A program made the position numbers and the translations under genes. DNA of 64,000 bases from Pseudomonas paraglycinae (GTDB taxonomy: Bacteria > Pseudomonadota > Gammaproteobacteria > Pseudomonadales > Pseudomonadaceae), in contig NZ_BQHR01000004.1 in the NCBI RefSeq assembly GCF_021601625.1, positions 124,001 to 188,000 of the forward strand, read 5' to 3'. Below, in pieces: positions 37,089-45,793 of the stretch (its first letter is position 1; each line of letters begins with the position of its first letter). Under the pieces are notes generated by a model. The model was not told where the DNA came from and made no database searches. It was given only the letters and a program-made list of their open reading frames with translations.

Positions 37089-38884
37089 ACACCCGAATTC
37101 CTTGTCGTCGGCTGATACTGTCGGCTCATGCTGAGCCCGGCCGGTGCTTGCGCAGGTTTTTCATTGTGTTGTGATGGGTTGCCGGGCTGATTGCCGGGCT
37201 GGTTTGCGGACAGCGCCTTGAGCACATCGTGGCTCGGGCCGAAGGCTTGCAGGCGACCGTCGTTGAGCACCAGCAGCTTGTCGGCCTGGGCCAGCACCGA
37301 AGAACGGTGCGTCACCAGCACTACGGTGGTGCCCTGGGCCTTGAGCTGCACGATCGCGCTGGACAACGCGGCTTCGCCGACGGTATCGAGGTTGGAATTC
37401 GGCTCGTCCAGCACCACCAGGCTCGGGTTGCCGTACAGTGCACGGGCCAGGGCCACGCGCTGTTTCTGGCCGCCGGACAGACCGCTGCCATCCTCGCCCA
37501 GTTGGGTGTCGTAGCCTTGCGGCATGCGCAGGATCAGTTCGTGCACGCCGGCCTGTTGCGCGGCGGCCACAACCTTTTGCGGATCGGCTTCACTGAAGCG
37601 GGCGATGTTCTCGGCGATGCTGCCGCTGAACAGCTCGATGTCCTGTGGCAGGTAGCCGATGTACGGGCCGAGCTGATCGCGGTTCCAGCGGTGGATGTCG
37701 GCGCCGTCCAGACGCACCGTGCCGCCAAGCGCCGGCCATACGCCGACCAGCACACGCGCCAGGGTCGACTTGCCGGAGCCGGAGGCACCGAGCACGCCCA
37801 ACACTTCACCGGCCCCCAGGTTGAAATTGACCATATGCAGAGTTGCGGCGCGCTGGCCGGGAGGACCGGCGCTGACTTGTTCGAAGGTGATCTGGCCTTT
37901 CGGCGCCGGCAGCGCCATGGCGTCATCGCTCGGCGGGAAGGCCTGCAGCAACGCATCGAGGCGACGGTAAGCCAGCTTCGCCCCGCTCCACTGCTTCCAC
38001 ACGGCGATCAACTGGTCGATCGGGCTCAGTACCCGACCCATCAGGATCGAGCCGGCGATCATCATCCCGGCGGTCATATCACCCTTGATCACCAACAGTG
38101 CGCCAAGGCCCAGCACCAGCGATTGCAGGCACAGACGCAAGGTTTTGCTCAGCGAGCTGATGACTGCGCCAGTGTCGCTGGCCTGATTCTGCAGGCCAAG
38201 AAAGCGCGAATGCACCTGGAACCAACGCTTGCGCAAGGCACCGAGCATGCCCATGGCTTGAATGGTTTCGGCGTTGTGCAGGTGGCTGGTGGCCAACTGG
38301 CTGGATTTCTGCGAGTAGCCGGCAGCTTCGCCCAGCGGCTTTTTGGTCATGTATTCGTTCAGGCACGCCAGCGCGATCAGTAGCAGTGCACCCGCCGTGG
38401 CCAGCACGCCGAGCCAGACGTTGAACAGGTAAATCACGAACAGGTAGACCGGGAACCACGGCGCATCAAAGAACGCGAACAGCGCAGGCCCGGTGACGAA
38501 CTGGCGAATGTGGGTCAGGTCGCCGAGAGACTGCCCGGCATTGCCCTCGCCCTTGAACAGATTGCGTTCGAACGCCGCCTGATAGACCCGCAGATTGAAA
38601 CGGCGCTCGAGCTGGCTGCCGATGCGGATCACGATAAAGCTGCGCACCACTTCCAGCAGACCGATGAAGGCGAAGAAACCGACGACCATCAGCGACAGCA
38701 TCGCCAGGGTGGTTTCGTTCTGCGAAGACAGCACCCGGTCATAGACCTGGAGCATATATATGGAGGGCACCAGCATCAGCACGTTTATCAATGCGGTAAA
38801 ACATCCGACGCTGATCAGAATGCTTTTATAGTCACCCAAGGCCTTGAATAAGGGAGCAGTGGCTGGGGCCTTCGCCATCTTCAT
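37085..38884 (-). CDS. aprD: Type I secretion ABC transporter ATPase/permease, AprD
   Basis: Energises export of the metalloprotease and, by analogy with TliDEF, of the RTX lipases. The 599-residue protein has a six-helix membrane domain (about 20-310) and an ATPase domain with Walker A GASGSGKST, signature LSGGQKQR, Walker B LVVLDEPNSNLD and the H-loop VTHRSS. No peptidase-C39 domain is present, as usual for exporters of substrates with uncleaved C-terminal signals. It is the first gene of the overlapping aprDEF set. Confidence 0.95.
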   Translation of the reverse strand: MKMAKAPATAPLFKALGDYKSILISVGCFTALINVLMLVPSIYMLQVYDRVLSSQNETTLAMLSLMVVGFFAFIGLLEVVRSFIVIRIGSQLERRFNLRVYQAAFERNLFKGEGNAGQSLGDLTHIRQFVTGPALFAFFDAPWFPVYLFVIYLFNVWLGVLATAGALLLIALACLNEYMTKKPLGEAAGYSQKSSQLATSHLHNAETIQAMGMLGALRKRWFQVHSRFLGLQNQASDTGAVISSLSKTLRLCLQSLVLGLGALLVIKGDMTAGMMIAGSILMGRVLSPIDQLIAVWKQWSGAKLAYRRLDALLQAFPPSDDAMALPAPKGQITFEQVSAGPPGQRAATLHMVNFNLGAGEVLGVLGASGSGKSTLARVLVGVWPALGGTVRLDGADIHRWNRDQLGPYIGYLPQDIELFSGSIAENIARFSEADPQKVVAAAQQAGVHELILRMPQGYDTQLGEDGSGLSGGQKQRVALARALYGNPSLVVLDEPNSNLDTVGEAALSSAIVQLKAQGTTVVLVTHRSSVLAQADKLLVLNDGRLQAFGPSHDVLKALSANQPGNQPGNPSQHNEKPAQAPAGLSMSRQYQPTTRNSGV

Positions 38885-39042
38885 TGATTCTTCCTGAAAT
38901 GATTGATCCCGCCCAATAGTGACGAGCGCTCAATTGTTATTTCGCTTACCTGCGAGAGATGACTTGCAAGTACCCGCTTACATTTTCACAACAACTTTTT
39001 CGAAGTCTTATAACTGTCGGGTACTTCTTTATATTCGCTGCG

Positions 39043-39465
39043 TTATTGCACGACACGCTTGAGTGTCACGATCAGACCCGACTTCAAAGTACTGGAATAA
39101 AGTCCGTCATGTTGTCGGCCGAAAAACAGAATTCTGGAGCCTTCCTTGCCGGTGATGGAAAGGCCATCCGGATCGGGGAACCAGCCGATGGCGTTCTCTT
39201 GCAGCCAAGCGCTCAGACAGTCGGCGCCGTGGCCCAGTGTCTGGTTCGGCTCAAGGTCGATTACGCAGGTGTTGGAAGGTTTGTCTTGCAGTGCCTGCGC
39301 TTCGGGGGCGTCATGGGCGGCGGTCAGCGTCGCCTGCCAGTGCCCGGCGAATACCGATGGATCTTCGAGTCTGAGGCTGCTTGCCATGGTTGTTTCTCCA
39401 GAAATCATCATCAGCATCGGCATGAAACAGGTGACTGCCATGCGGGAAAAAGGGTTTCGAATCAT
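39043..39465 (-). CDS. aprI: Periplasmic alkaline protease inhibitor AprI (Inh)
   Basis: Small beta-barrel inhibitor that protects the cell from AprA. From the ATG at 39465 the product has 140 residues: a signal peptide (to about TTMA, residue 28) and a mature part starting SSLRLEDPSVFAGHWQ, the N-terminal strand that inserts into the protease active site. Two cysteines (NTCVIDL, ADCLSAW) give the family disulfide. The longer open frame adds an implausible Arg-rich leader. It lies between aprA and aprD. Confidence 0.92.
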   Translation of the reverse strand: MIRNPFSRMAVTCFMPMLMMISGETTMASSLRLEDPSVFAGHWQATLTAAHDAPEAQALQDKPSNTCVIDLEPNQTLGHGADCLSAWLQENAIGWFPDPDGLSITGKEGSRILFFGRQHDGLYSSTLKSGLIVTLKRVVQ

Positions 39466-39521
39466 AGGAAATTTCACTCCGGCGTGTAGCCTTGCGCACG
39501 TCGCGAGACGAAGCAAGCGAA

Positions 39522-39548
39522 GAAAGCGGCGCATCAAGCGCCGCTTTC
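39522..39548 (-). terminator. Hairpin between aprA and aprI
   Basis: GAAAGCGGCG pairs with CGCCGCTTTC across a 7-base loop, immediately after the aprA stop and followed on the minus strand by TTCG. It is a likely partial terminator that would make aprA far more abundant than the export genes. Confidence 0.7.
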
Positions 39549-39557
39549 CCGTTTACA

Positions 39558-41024
39558 TCACGCCACGATGTCGCTGGTGGCTGCCTGGCCAACGGTGCTG
39601 ACCTGGAAATCAGCCACGCCGTGCCCGGAGAAGTCCACCGACAACAGGCTGTTGCCGCCCGAGGACGTCAGAACCGCATCACCCGCCGCGCCGGTGAAAG
39701 CGCTGACGAAGTGCAGGCCTGCGCCCTTGGTGATACCGGTCAGGTCGATTTTGTCGAGACCGCTGACGAAATCGAGGATCTGATCGATCGCACCCGGCTT
39801 GGAGTCAGAGCTGGCCGCGAACACAAAGGTGTCCGAACCCGCGCCGCCCCACAGTTTGTCCGCACCGCCGGCGCCCCAGATGATGTCGTTGCCGGCACCA
39901 CCCTTGAGCTCGTTGGCCGCGCTGTTGCCGATCAGCAGGTCGTTGCCCGAACCGCCGATCGCGTTCTCGATGGTGACGCCCTTGGCGATGGACACGTTGC
40001 CCACCAGGCCGCCAACGTCGGAGAACGAGGCTTCATTGAGGTTGATCTTCTGGTTCTGGGTGAAACCCGAGAAGTCGAAGGTGTCCTTGCCGCCCGCATC
40101 CCACACCGAGAACACCAGCTTGTCGGCCGACGACGAGGCGCTGAGGAAATCGCGACCGGCGTTGGAGTTGAAGCCGTAGGTGGTGTCACCGGTACGGGTG
40201 GTCAGGTTGGCGCCGTAGAGCTTCTGGATCGCTGCGATGTCATCCATCAGCGGGCCGGAGGAATAAGCTTCCACGCCGCCCTTGCTGAAGTTCTGGCTGG
40301 TGTTGCTTTCGCTCCAGTAGCTCATGACGCTGTAGCCGCGGGTGTCTTGCCCGTAGGTCGCGTCATTGTAGGTCGGGTTGCCGTTGCCGGCGTTGTAGTC
40401 GCCCGGGTGCGCCAGGCCAAGGGTGTGGCCGATTTCGTGGGTCAGGGTCTGACGACCGTAGTTGTTCAGATCCGGATTTTTGTTTTGCGTGTAGCCACTG
40501 TTGATCAGGTACCACGACGTGCCGTCGTAACCGGCGCCAGTGCCTGGCAGATAAGCGAACGCTGCAGCGCCATCCTGGCCACCGCTGTAGTTACCGAAGG
40601 TCATGTGGCCATCACCGCCCGAGGCTTTCTCGGTGAAGGTGACGTTGGCCACATCGGCCCAGGATTGCATGGCGAGCACGGCCTGGGCTTTCTGTTGAGC
40701 ACTGAACTGACTGAACCCGGTGATCCCGTGCTTGTTCATCGTGCTGGACGATGCCGAAGTCAGGAACGTGTAGGTGAGTTCGATCTTGCCGCTGCCATCC
40801 TTGTCCTGGTAGGCAGCGCCGTCGCGCAGCAACTGGGTTGCGGCCTGGTCGACGGAAAAAGAGGGTTTGCCATTGACCGTGAGGTTGCCGCCACGATCGT
40901 ACTGATGGCTGAAGCTATTGATCTGGTTATACGCCGTGCTGGTTGCCGCCAGTGGTTCCGGCGCCGCGCCCAGCTGGAAAGCCTGCTCGGCGGTATCAAT
41001 AGCGTTAGCTTTTACTTTCGACAT
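39558..41024 (-). CDS. aprA: Serralysin-type extracellular alkaline metalloprotease AprA (AprX)
   Basis: Zinc metalloprotease of family M10B, 488 residues from the ATG at 41024 (AAGGAAG site 7 bases upstream; the open frame extends further without a good start). The catalytic motif [11 protein letters not shown] has His196, Glu197, His200 and His206, and the Met-turn SVMSYW lies at 232-237. RTX repeats ([23 protein letters not shown]) follow. The C-terminal DIVA is the type I export signal. There is no N-terminal signal peptide; a short propeptide precedes the catalytic domain. First gene of the aprA-aprI-aprDEF cluster. Confidence 0.96.
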   Translation of the reverse strand: MSKVKANAIDTAEQAFQLGAAPEPLAATSTAYNQINSFSHQYDRGGNLTVNGKPSFSVDQAATQLLRDGAAYQDKDGSGKIELTYTFLTSASSSTMNKHGITGFSQFSAQQKAQAVLAMQSWADVANVTFTEKASGGDGHMTFGNYSGGQDGAAAFAYLPGTGAGYDGTSWYLINSGYTQNKNPDLNNYGRQTLTHEIGHTLGLAHPGDYNAGNGNPTYNDATYGQDTRGYSVMSYWSESNTSQNFSKGGVEAYSSGPLMDDIAAIQKLYGANLTTRTGDTTYGFNSNAGRDFLSASSSADKLVFSVWDAGGKDTFDFSGFTQNQKINLNEASFSDVGGLVGNVSIAKGVTIENAIGGSGNDLLIGNSAANELKGGAGNDIIWGAGGADKLWGGAGSDTFVFAASSDSKPGAIDQILDFVSGLDKIDLTGITKGAGLHFVSAFTGAAGDAVLTSSGGNSLLSVDFSGHGVADFQVSTVGQAATSDIVA

Positions 41025-41411
41025 AAACACACTTCCTTGTTTAGCAATGGAACAGTTTTTGTCCGATAGCGACAACCTCTGGCGAGATTGTCCTATCACT
41101 CGCCCAATGAAGGCGTAAGAAACCTGACACAATTTGAAATCTAACGTCTAGCGTTTTTTTGAGATCAAATTGAACTGTTCCGGAAAACTCCCGTAAACAA
41201 AGCGCGTGCTGCCGAAAGAAGTTTGTAAGTGTGGAGAATTTGCCTAATTGTCTGACGATTTCTTATTTAAATATTAAATATCGGTAAGTTGTTTTTTGTT
41301 AGCAACGTCTCACTTTGCTGCACTTTATCGGTGCAATGCCAGTGGTTTGATATCAAGTTGATCCAACAGAACATATTCAGGCGAGGGCTGTACCGCCCTC
41401 GCCTGTTTTCT
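41025..41411. promoter_or_regulatory. AT-rich promoter region of the aprA cluster
   Basis: A 387-base gene-free stretch that is much richer in A and T than its surroundings (for example TTATTTAAATATTAAATATC near 41260). It must contain the aprA promoter. I see no confident -35/-10 pair or known operator. Its left end, about 41379-41404, is the hairpin listed separately. Confidence 0.55.
41379..41404. terminator. Inverted repeat beyond the polyamine-binding-protein gene
   Basis: AGGCGAGGGC and GCCCTCGCCT form a perfect 10-bp stem with a 6-base loop, just past the stop codon of the minus-strand gene ending at 41412. The T-rich tail (TGTTTTCTT) is on the plus strand, so efficiency on the minus strand is uncertain. 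Confidence 0.7.
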
Positions 41412-42497
41412 TCAGCTGCCAGTACGAATCTTGTTCCACACCCGCGTGCGAATCCGGTCGATATTCAGCGGCATCGCTTCCAGTGCGAACAGCTTGCCCA
41501 TCATTTCCGGGCTCGGATAAACCTTGGTGTCGTTCTTGATCGCCGGGTCGATCAGGCTGTCGGCCTGTTCGTTGCCATTGGCGTAGTGCACGTAGTTGCT
41601 GATGCCGGCCATTACGTCGGGCTGCAGCAGGTAGTTCATGAACGCGTAGCCGGCCTTCTCGTCCGGTGCGTCGGCGGGCATGGCGACCATGTCGAACCAG
41701 ATGGCGGCGCCTTCCTTGGGAATCTCGTAGCCGATTTCGATGCCGTTCTTCGCTTCCTTGGCGCGGTTTTCCGCCTGCAGGATGTCGCCGGAGAAACCGA
41801 CCGCCACGCAAATATCGCCATTGGCCAGATCGCTGGTGTACTTCGAGGAATGGAAATAGCTGACATAAGGCCGCACTTTCATCAGCAGCGCTTCAGCTTT
41901 CTTGTAGTCCTCGGGATTCTTGCTGTGATGCGGCAAACCCAGGTAGTTGAGCGCCGCCGGCAGCAGTTCCGGGCCGTTGTCGAGGATCGCCACGCCGCAT
42001 TTCTGCAGTTTTTCCATGTATTCGGGTTTGAAGATCAGATCCCAGGAGTCGACCGGCGCGTTGTCACCCAGCACGGCTTTGACCTTGGCGATGTTATAGC
42101 CGATGCCGGTGCTGCCCCACAGGTACGGAAAGCCGTGTTCGTTACCCGGATCGTTGGTCTGCAAGGCCTTGAGCAATACCGGGTTGAGGTTCTTCCAGTT
42201 CGGCAACTGGCTCTTGTCGAGCTTCTTCAGCGCCCCGCCTTCGATTTGCCGCGCCATGAAGTGGTTGGACGGAAACACCACGTCGTAACCGGATTTACCG
42301 GTCATCAACTTGCCGTCGAGAGTTTCGTTGCTGTCGTAGACGTCATAGGTGACGCCAATGCCGCTGGCCTTTTCGAAGTTCTTGGCGGTGTCCGGTGCTA
42401 TGTAGTCGGACCAGTTGTAAACCTTGACCGTATCCGCCGCCTGAGCGAGGGAGACGGCGAGCATCAAGGGTGCGAGTGCGAGGGTCTTTCGGATCAT
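41412..42497 (-). CDS. Polyamine ABC transporter substrate-binding protein (PotF/SpuD family)
   Basis: Periplasmic binding protein of 361 residues from the ATG at 42497 (AGGA 8 bases upstream). Signal peptide to LAQAA. PotF-type features: VKVYNWSDYIAPDT, YDVVFPSNHFMARQI, LWGSTGIGYN, and WFDMVAMPADAP in the ligand pocket. No permease or ATPase genes lie alongside, so it may feed a transporter encoded elsewhere or serve as a sensor. It is the last gene of a three-gene unit with a cupin and an amine oxidase, which suggests uptake linked to gamma-glutamyl-polyamine catabolism (inference). Confidence 0.9.
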   Translation of the reverse strand: MIRKTLALAPLMLAVSLAQAADTVKVYNWSDYIAPDTAKNFEKASGIGVTYDVYDSNETLDGKLMTGKSGYDVVFPSNHFMARQIEGGALKKLDKSQLPNWKNLNPVLLKALQTNDPGNEHGFPYLWGSTGIGYNIAKVKAVLGDNAPVDSWDLIFKPEYMEKLQKCGVAILDNGPELLPAALNYLGLPHHSKNPEDYKKAEALLMKVRPYVSYFHSSKYTSDLANGDICVAVGFSGDILQAENRAKEAKNGIEIGYEIPKEGAAIWFDMVAMPADAPDEKAGYAFMNYLLQPDVMAGISNYVHYANGNEQADSLIDPAIKNDTKVYPSPEMMGKLFALEAMPLNIDRIRTRVWNKIRTGS

Positions 42498-42553
42498 GGA
42501 TCGATTCCTGTATTGGCTATTGTTGTTGGCAGGCAATCAAAAGGATCAAAACG

Positions 42554-42898
42554 TCAGAAAATCAGGACATAGGTCTTGCGCACGGTTTCTTCGATGTCCC
42601 AGATCCCGAGCGTGTTGGCCGGCAACATCAGTGCGTCGCCACCTTGTATGTGCAGGGTTTCGCCGCCGTCGTCCGGGGTGAACGTGCAGCGACCGGAAAT
42701 GAAATGGCAGAACTCCTGAGCGGTGATCTGACGGCGCCAGCGACCGGGGGTGCATTCCCAGACGCCGGTCTCGACGCCGTCGTCGCGCTCGACGCTGGTG
42801 GTCGAGGCAATCGCCACCGGCGTGCCGAGCGGCACGGCCACCGGGTTGGATTCTTCCAGCTGCAACGTGGCGGTGTTCTTGAATTGGGTGATGCTCAT
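42554..42898 (-). CDS. Cupin-domain protein (DUF861/EutQ-like)
   Basis: Single-domain cupin of 114 residues with GVWECTPGRWRR, the two cupin motifs (EFCHFISGRCTFTPDDGG and GGDALMLPANTLGIWDI) and a C-terminal KTYVLIF. Proteins of this type commonly sit beside gamma-glutamylputrescine oxidase-like genes in Pseudomonas. It lies between the FAD oxidase and binding-protein genes, 29 and 56 bases away. The enzymatic role is unassigned. Confidence 0.87.
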   Translation of the reverse strand: MSITQFKNTATLQLEESNPVAVPLGTPVAIASTTSVERDDGVETGVWECTPGRWRRQITAQEFCHFISGRCTFTPDDGGETLHIQGGDALMLPANTLGIWDIEETVRKTYVLIF

Positions 42899-42927
42899 GG
42901 CGTTACCTGTCTGCTAGTAAACAACGA

Positions 42928-44334
42928 TTAGTGCATGAAACCTTCCATTAACCCGGCCACCTGGCTGGCAAGCTTGCGCCGCCAGGGCGCAGTCGCCGGG
43001 TTGGCCAGGGTCTGGTCTTCGTGGACGAAGCTTTTGATGATCGCGTTGTAGCCGAGCCAGCGGCACGGTTCCGGCTCCCATGCCCGCAGCGCGTGGATCC
43101 CGCCGTCGGGCAGCACCCACGGCTGATGCGTCAGCTCGGTGTCGCGCTCGAGAATCAGATCCGCAAGCGTGCGCCCACCCAGATTGGAAGCGCCGACACC
43201 CTCCCCGCCATAGCCGCCGGACAGCGCGATGCCGTTGGCCCGATCACAGAGCATGTGCGGCTTGAAATGCCGGGACATGCCGAGGTTGCCGCCCCAGGCG
43301 TGGGTGATCTGGACGTTTTTCAGTTGCGGGAACAGCTCGCCGAACAGGTAGCGGCGCAGTTCGACTTCATCGCGGGTCAGGTCGAAGTTATGCCGCAGTT
43401 GGCCGGCGAACTGATAACCGCCACGGGCGCCGAAGATCAGTCGGTTGTCGGCGCTGCGCTGGCCGTAAGTGACCTGACGGCTGAACTCGCTGAAAGCCTG
43501 GCCACGACTGAGGCCGATTTCATCCCAGGTCGCAGCGGGCAACGGCTCGGTGGCGACGATCAGGCTTTGCACCGGTAATTGATAACGGCCCAACGGTGGC
43601 AGCGTGACGGAGTAGCCTTCGATGGCCGGGACGATCCAGCGGCTGCGCACGCTGGCCTTGTCGGTGCGCAGGCTGCCGGCCTGCCAATGGGTCACCGGGC
43701 TGTTTTCGTAGATCTTTACCCCCATGCCTTCGACGGCTCGCGCCAGGCCGCGCACCAGTTTCGCTGGGTGAATGGTCGCCACGTGCGGCGCGAAGATCGC
43801 GCCGTAGGGTTTGGCGATGCGCAGCTGCTGCGCCAGTTGCTCCGGGCTTAGCCAGCGGTAATCGTCGTCGGTCAGGCCCTGGGCGTGGAGCTTTTTCAGG
43901 TAGTCGCGAAGACTGGCTTCCTGCTCGGGATAGCGCGCGGCGCAGTACAACACCCCGCCTTTGCGGTAATCGCAGTCGATGCCTTCGCGTTCGAGGACGA
44001 CTTCGACTTCATCAGGGATGCTGTGCAACAGATCGAACGAAGCGCGGCGTTGTTGTGGCGAGAGGCCCGCCAGCAGGCGATCCTCACCCAGCAGATTGCC
44101 CATCAACCAGCCGCCATTGCGACCGGACGCGCCAAACCCGGCGGTTTGCGCTTCGATGATGACGATGTTCAGGTTTGGCGCCTGTTGTTTCAGGTAGTAC
44201 GCCGTCCACAGCCCGGTGTAACCGGCACCGATGATCGCCACGTCGACGTCCAGATCCTGCGCAAGCGACGGGCGCGCGATCAGCGGCTCGTCGAGTTGGT
44301 CCATCCACAAACTGATAGTGCGCCACGCCGGCAT
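42928..44334 (-). CDS. FAD-dependent oxidoreductase (DAO family, gamma-glutamylputrescine oxidase-like)
   Basis: Amine or amino-acid oxidase of 468 residues. The N-terminal FAD-binding fold has VAIIGAGYTGLWTAYYL and the family motif GFGASGRNGGWL. The C-terminal half contains GGNLGMSRHFKPHM and LSGGYGGEGVGASNLGGRTLADLI, typical of PuuB/OrdL-like enzymes. The ATG at 44334 follows GGAG by 6 bases, so the TTG 15 bases upstream is not needed. The operon order is oxidase, cupin, binding protein, with an AraC-type regulator 51 bases upstream. Confidence 0.9.
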   Translation of the reverse strand: MPAWRTISLWMDQLDEPLIARPSLAQDLDVDVAIIGAGYTGLWTAYYLKQQAPNLNIVIIEAQTAGFGASGRNGGWLMGNLLGEDRLLAGLSPQQRRASFDLLHSIPDEVEVVLEREGIDCDYRKGGVLYCAARYPEQEASLRDYLKKLHAQGLTDDDYRWLSPEQLAQQLRIAKPYGAIFAPHVATIHPAKLVRGLARAVEGMGVKIYENSPVTHWQAGSLRTDKASVRSRWIVPAIEGYSVTLPPLGRYQLPVQSLIVATEPLPAATWDEIGLSRGQAFSEFSRQVTYGQRSADNRLIFGARGGYQFAGQLRHNFDLTRDEVELRRYLFGELFPQLKNVQITHAWGGNLGMSRHFKPHMLCDRANGIALSGGYGGEGVGASNLGGRTLADLILERDTELTHQPWVLPDGGIHALRAWEPEPCRWLGYNAIIKSFVHEDQTLANPATAPWRRKLASQVAGLMEGFMH

Positions 44335-44385
44335 GCAAGACTCCGCCAATCCAGGTTTCGATGGCGTCGATCCTAGAGGCAGAAC

Positions 44386-45201
44386 TCAGGGATTGTCTTG
44401 CGCGCGTGTCCGCAAAGAAATTTGCTTCGCGTAGGCCTTGGGCGACTGGCCGGTGTGCTGGCGAAAGCAGCTATAGAAAGCCGACAGCGAATTGAAACCG
44501 GCGGCGAAGGCCAGTTCATCGATGCGCAGCGGCGGCGTGGCGTTGTCCAGCGACTGCAATAGATGTTGCAGACGCGCCTGATTGACGTACCGGTAGAAGC
44601 TTTGCCCCAGCACCTGATTGAGCAAATAGGAAATCTGATTGCGGCTGTACCCGCACTCCTTCGCCACCCGCTGCAGGTCGAGCTCGGGGTCGAGATACGG
44701 TTGCTGACGCTGGAAATACTGCTGCAGGTCATCGGCCATGAAGCTCAACTGACGCGGCGACAGGCCCAGTCGACTCACCGCCGGACGCTGGCTGCTTGTC
44801 GTCGGGCTATCGGCCTGTTCGCGCACCAGCGAAGCATATTCGTTGACCCGCCAGATCTGCCCGTCCTTGACCGTGATCGCTTCGCTGGAGCGAAACGACA
44901 CCAGCCCGTTGCCGCCGCGCAGCGTCACTTCGTATTGAATGAAGGCGGTGTTGCCGTCGATGCGGATGCGGTCGCAATGCTCCAGCGCTTCGTCGGATTC
45001 GCGCGGCATGCTGACCCGCACGTACTCGCGCAGTTCTTCGAGGCCGAGCACGCGATTCTGGAAAAAATCGTTGTACTGGATGTCCGGGTGGTACAGCGCC
45101 ATCACGCCATCCAGGTCCCGGTGTTTCCAGCACAGGTGATAGCGCATGACCGTTTCGGCCGTGGCCCGCGTCTGTTCCGGGCCGTCATCATCGGCGTACA
45201 T
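44386..45201 (-). CDS. AraC-family regulator with N-terminal SnoaL/NTF2-like domain
   Basis: Transcription factor of 271 residues. The first half (about 15-130; RYHLCWKHRDLDGVMALYHPDIQYND, FIQYEVTLRGGNGLVSFRSSEAITVKDGQIWRVNEY) is a SnoaL-like NTF2 fold, which probably binds a small effector. The C-terminal 100 residues are an AraC double helix-turn-helix (LQRVAKECGYSRNQISYLLNQVLG, LAFAAGFNSLSAFYSCFRQHTGQSPKAY). It is directly upstream of the oxidase-cupin-binding protein genes and on the same strand, so it probably controls them. Confidence 0.9.
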   Translation of the reverse strand: MYADDDGPEQTRATAETVMRYHLCWKHRDLDGVMALYHPDIQYNDFFQNRVLGLEELREYVRVSMPRESDEALEHCDRIRIDGNTAFIQYEVTLRGGNGLVSFRSSEAITVKDGQIWRVNEYASLVREQADSPTTSSQRPAVSRLGLSPRQLSFMADDLQQYFQRQQPYLDPELDLQRVAKECGYSRNQISYLLNQVLGQSFYRYVNQARLQHLLQSLDNATPPLRIDELAFAAGFNSLSAFYSCFRQHTGQSPKAYAKQISLRTRAQDNP

Positions 45202-45464
45202 AAGGGACTCTTGGAAAAAGAACCGAGCTTGCCCAACTTCTGGCGTTGCATCAACAACCCGACCGTAATGGCACTTTGGCGACGATTGGTTGGATCGTGA
45301 CTTACATCAAAAGAATCCTCGCAATCGCTAAATGAACTGAAAATTCTCACAGGAATTTCACATTCAGATGCTACTTTTAAAGGCAGTCACCGGTTGAGCC
45401 AATGAAGGCTCTTCCCACCTAACATGAGCAAACGGAAGCGCTCGATGAAGAAGGCGGGCAACAC

Positions 45465-45737
45465 ATGAATAAAGGGTCAAGCAAAGTCACGTTTCCCAAT
45501 GCCTGCCAGCTCATGCGCTGGCATTTTCATCCCATGGGTTTCGAGGCGACCATGGATGCGCCGGGCAGTCTGGTCGCGCGCCTGTTCGATCGGGCCAGCG
45601 GCGAGACCCTGATCGCGATCGCCGGCATTCCCTGTGCCACGGTCATGAACGCGGCGGATGTGGAGCGAATAATCGAAGCCGTCGAGGACGAACTGGAGGC
45701 TTTCATTCCTCCGGAATCTCTCAAGAGTTACGCGTAA
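45465..45737 (+). CDS. DUF1652 family protein (90 aa)
   Basis: Small Pseudomonas-type protein of unknown function. The sequence around NACQLMRWHFHPMGFEATMDAPGSL and RIIEAVEDELEAF is the DUF1652 pattern. No signal peptide. It is monocistronic with its own strong terminator; the 263 bases upstream are shared with the divergent AraC-type gene. Confidence 0.85.
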   Translation: MNKGSSKVTFPNACQLMRWHFHPMGFEATMDAPGSLVARLFDRASGETLIAIAGIPCATVMNAADVERIIEAVEDELEAFIPPESLKSYA

Positions 45738-45753
45738 CTAGCTGATTTAAAAT

Positions 45754-45783
45754 AAAAAGCCCGCTTTGTGCGGGCTTTTTTAT
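45754..45783 (+). terminator. Rho-independent terminator after the DUF1652 gene
   Basis: AAAGCCCGC-TTTG-TGCGGGCTTTTTT: a strong GC stem with a T6 tail. A preceding A-rich stretch lets it also work for the convergent helicase gene ending at 45794. Confidence 0.93.
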
Positions 45784-45793
45784 GGGCGTTGAT

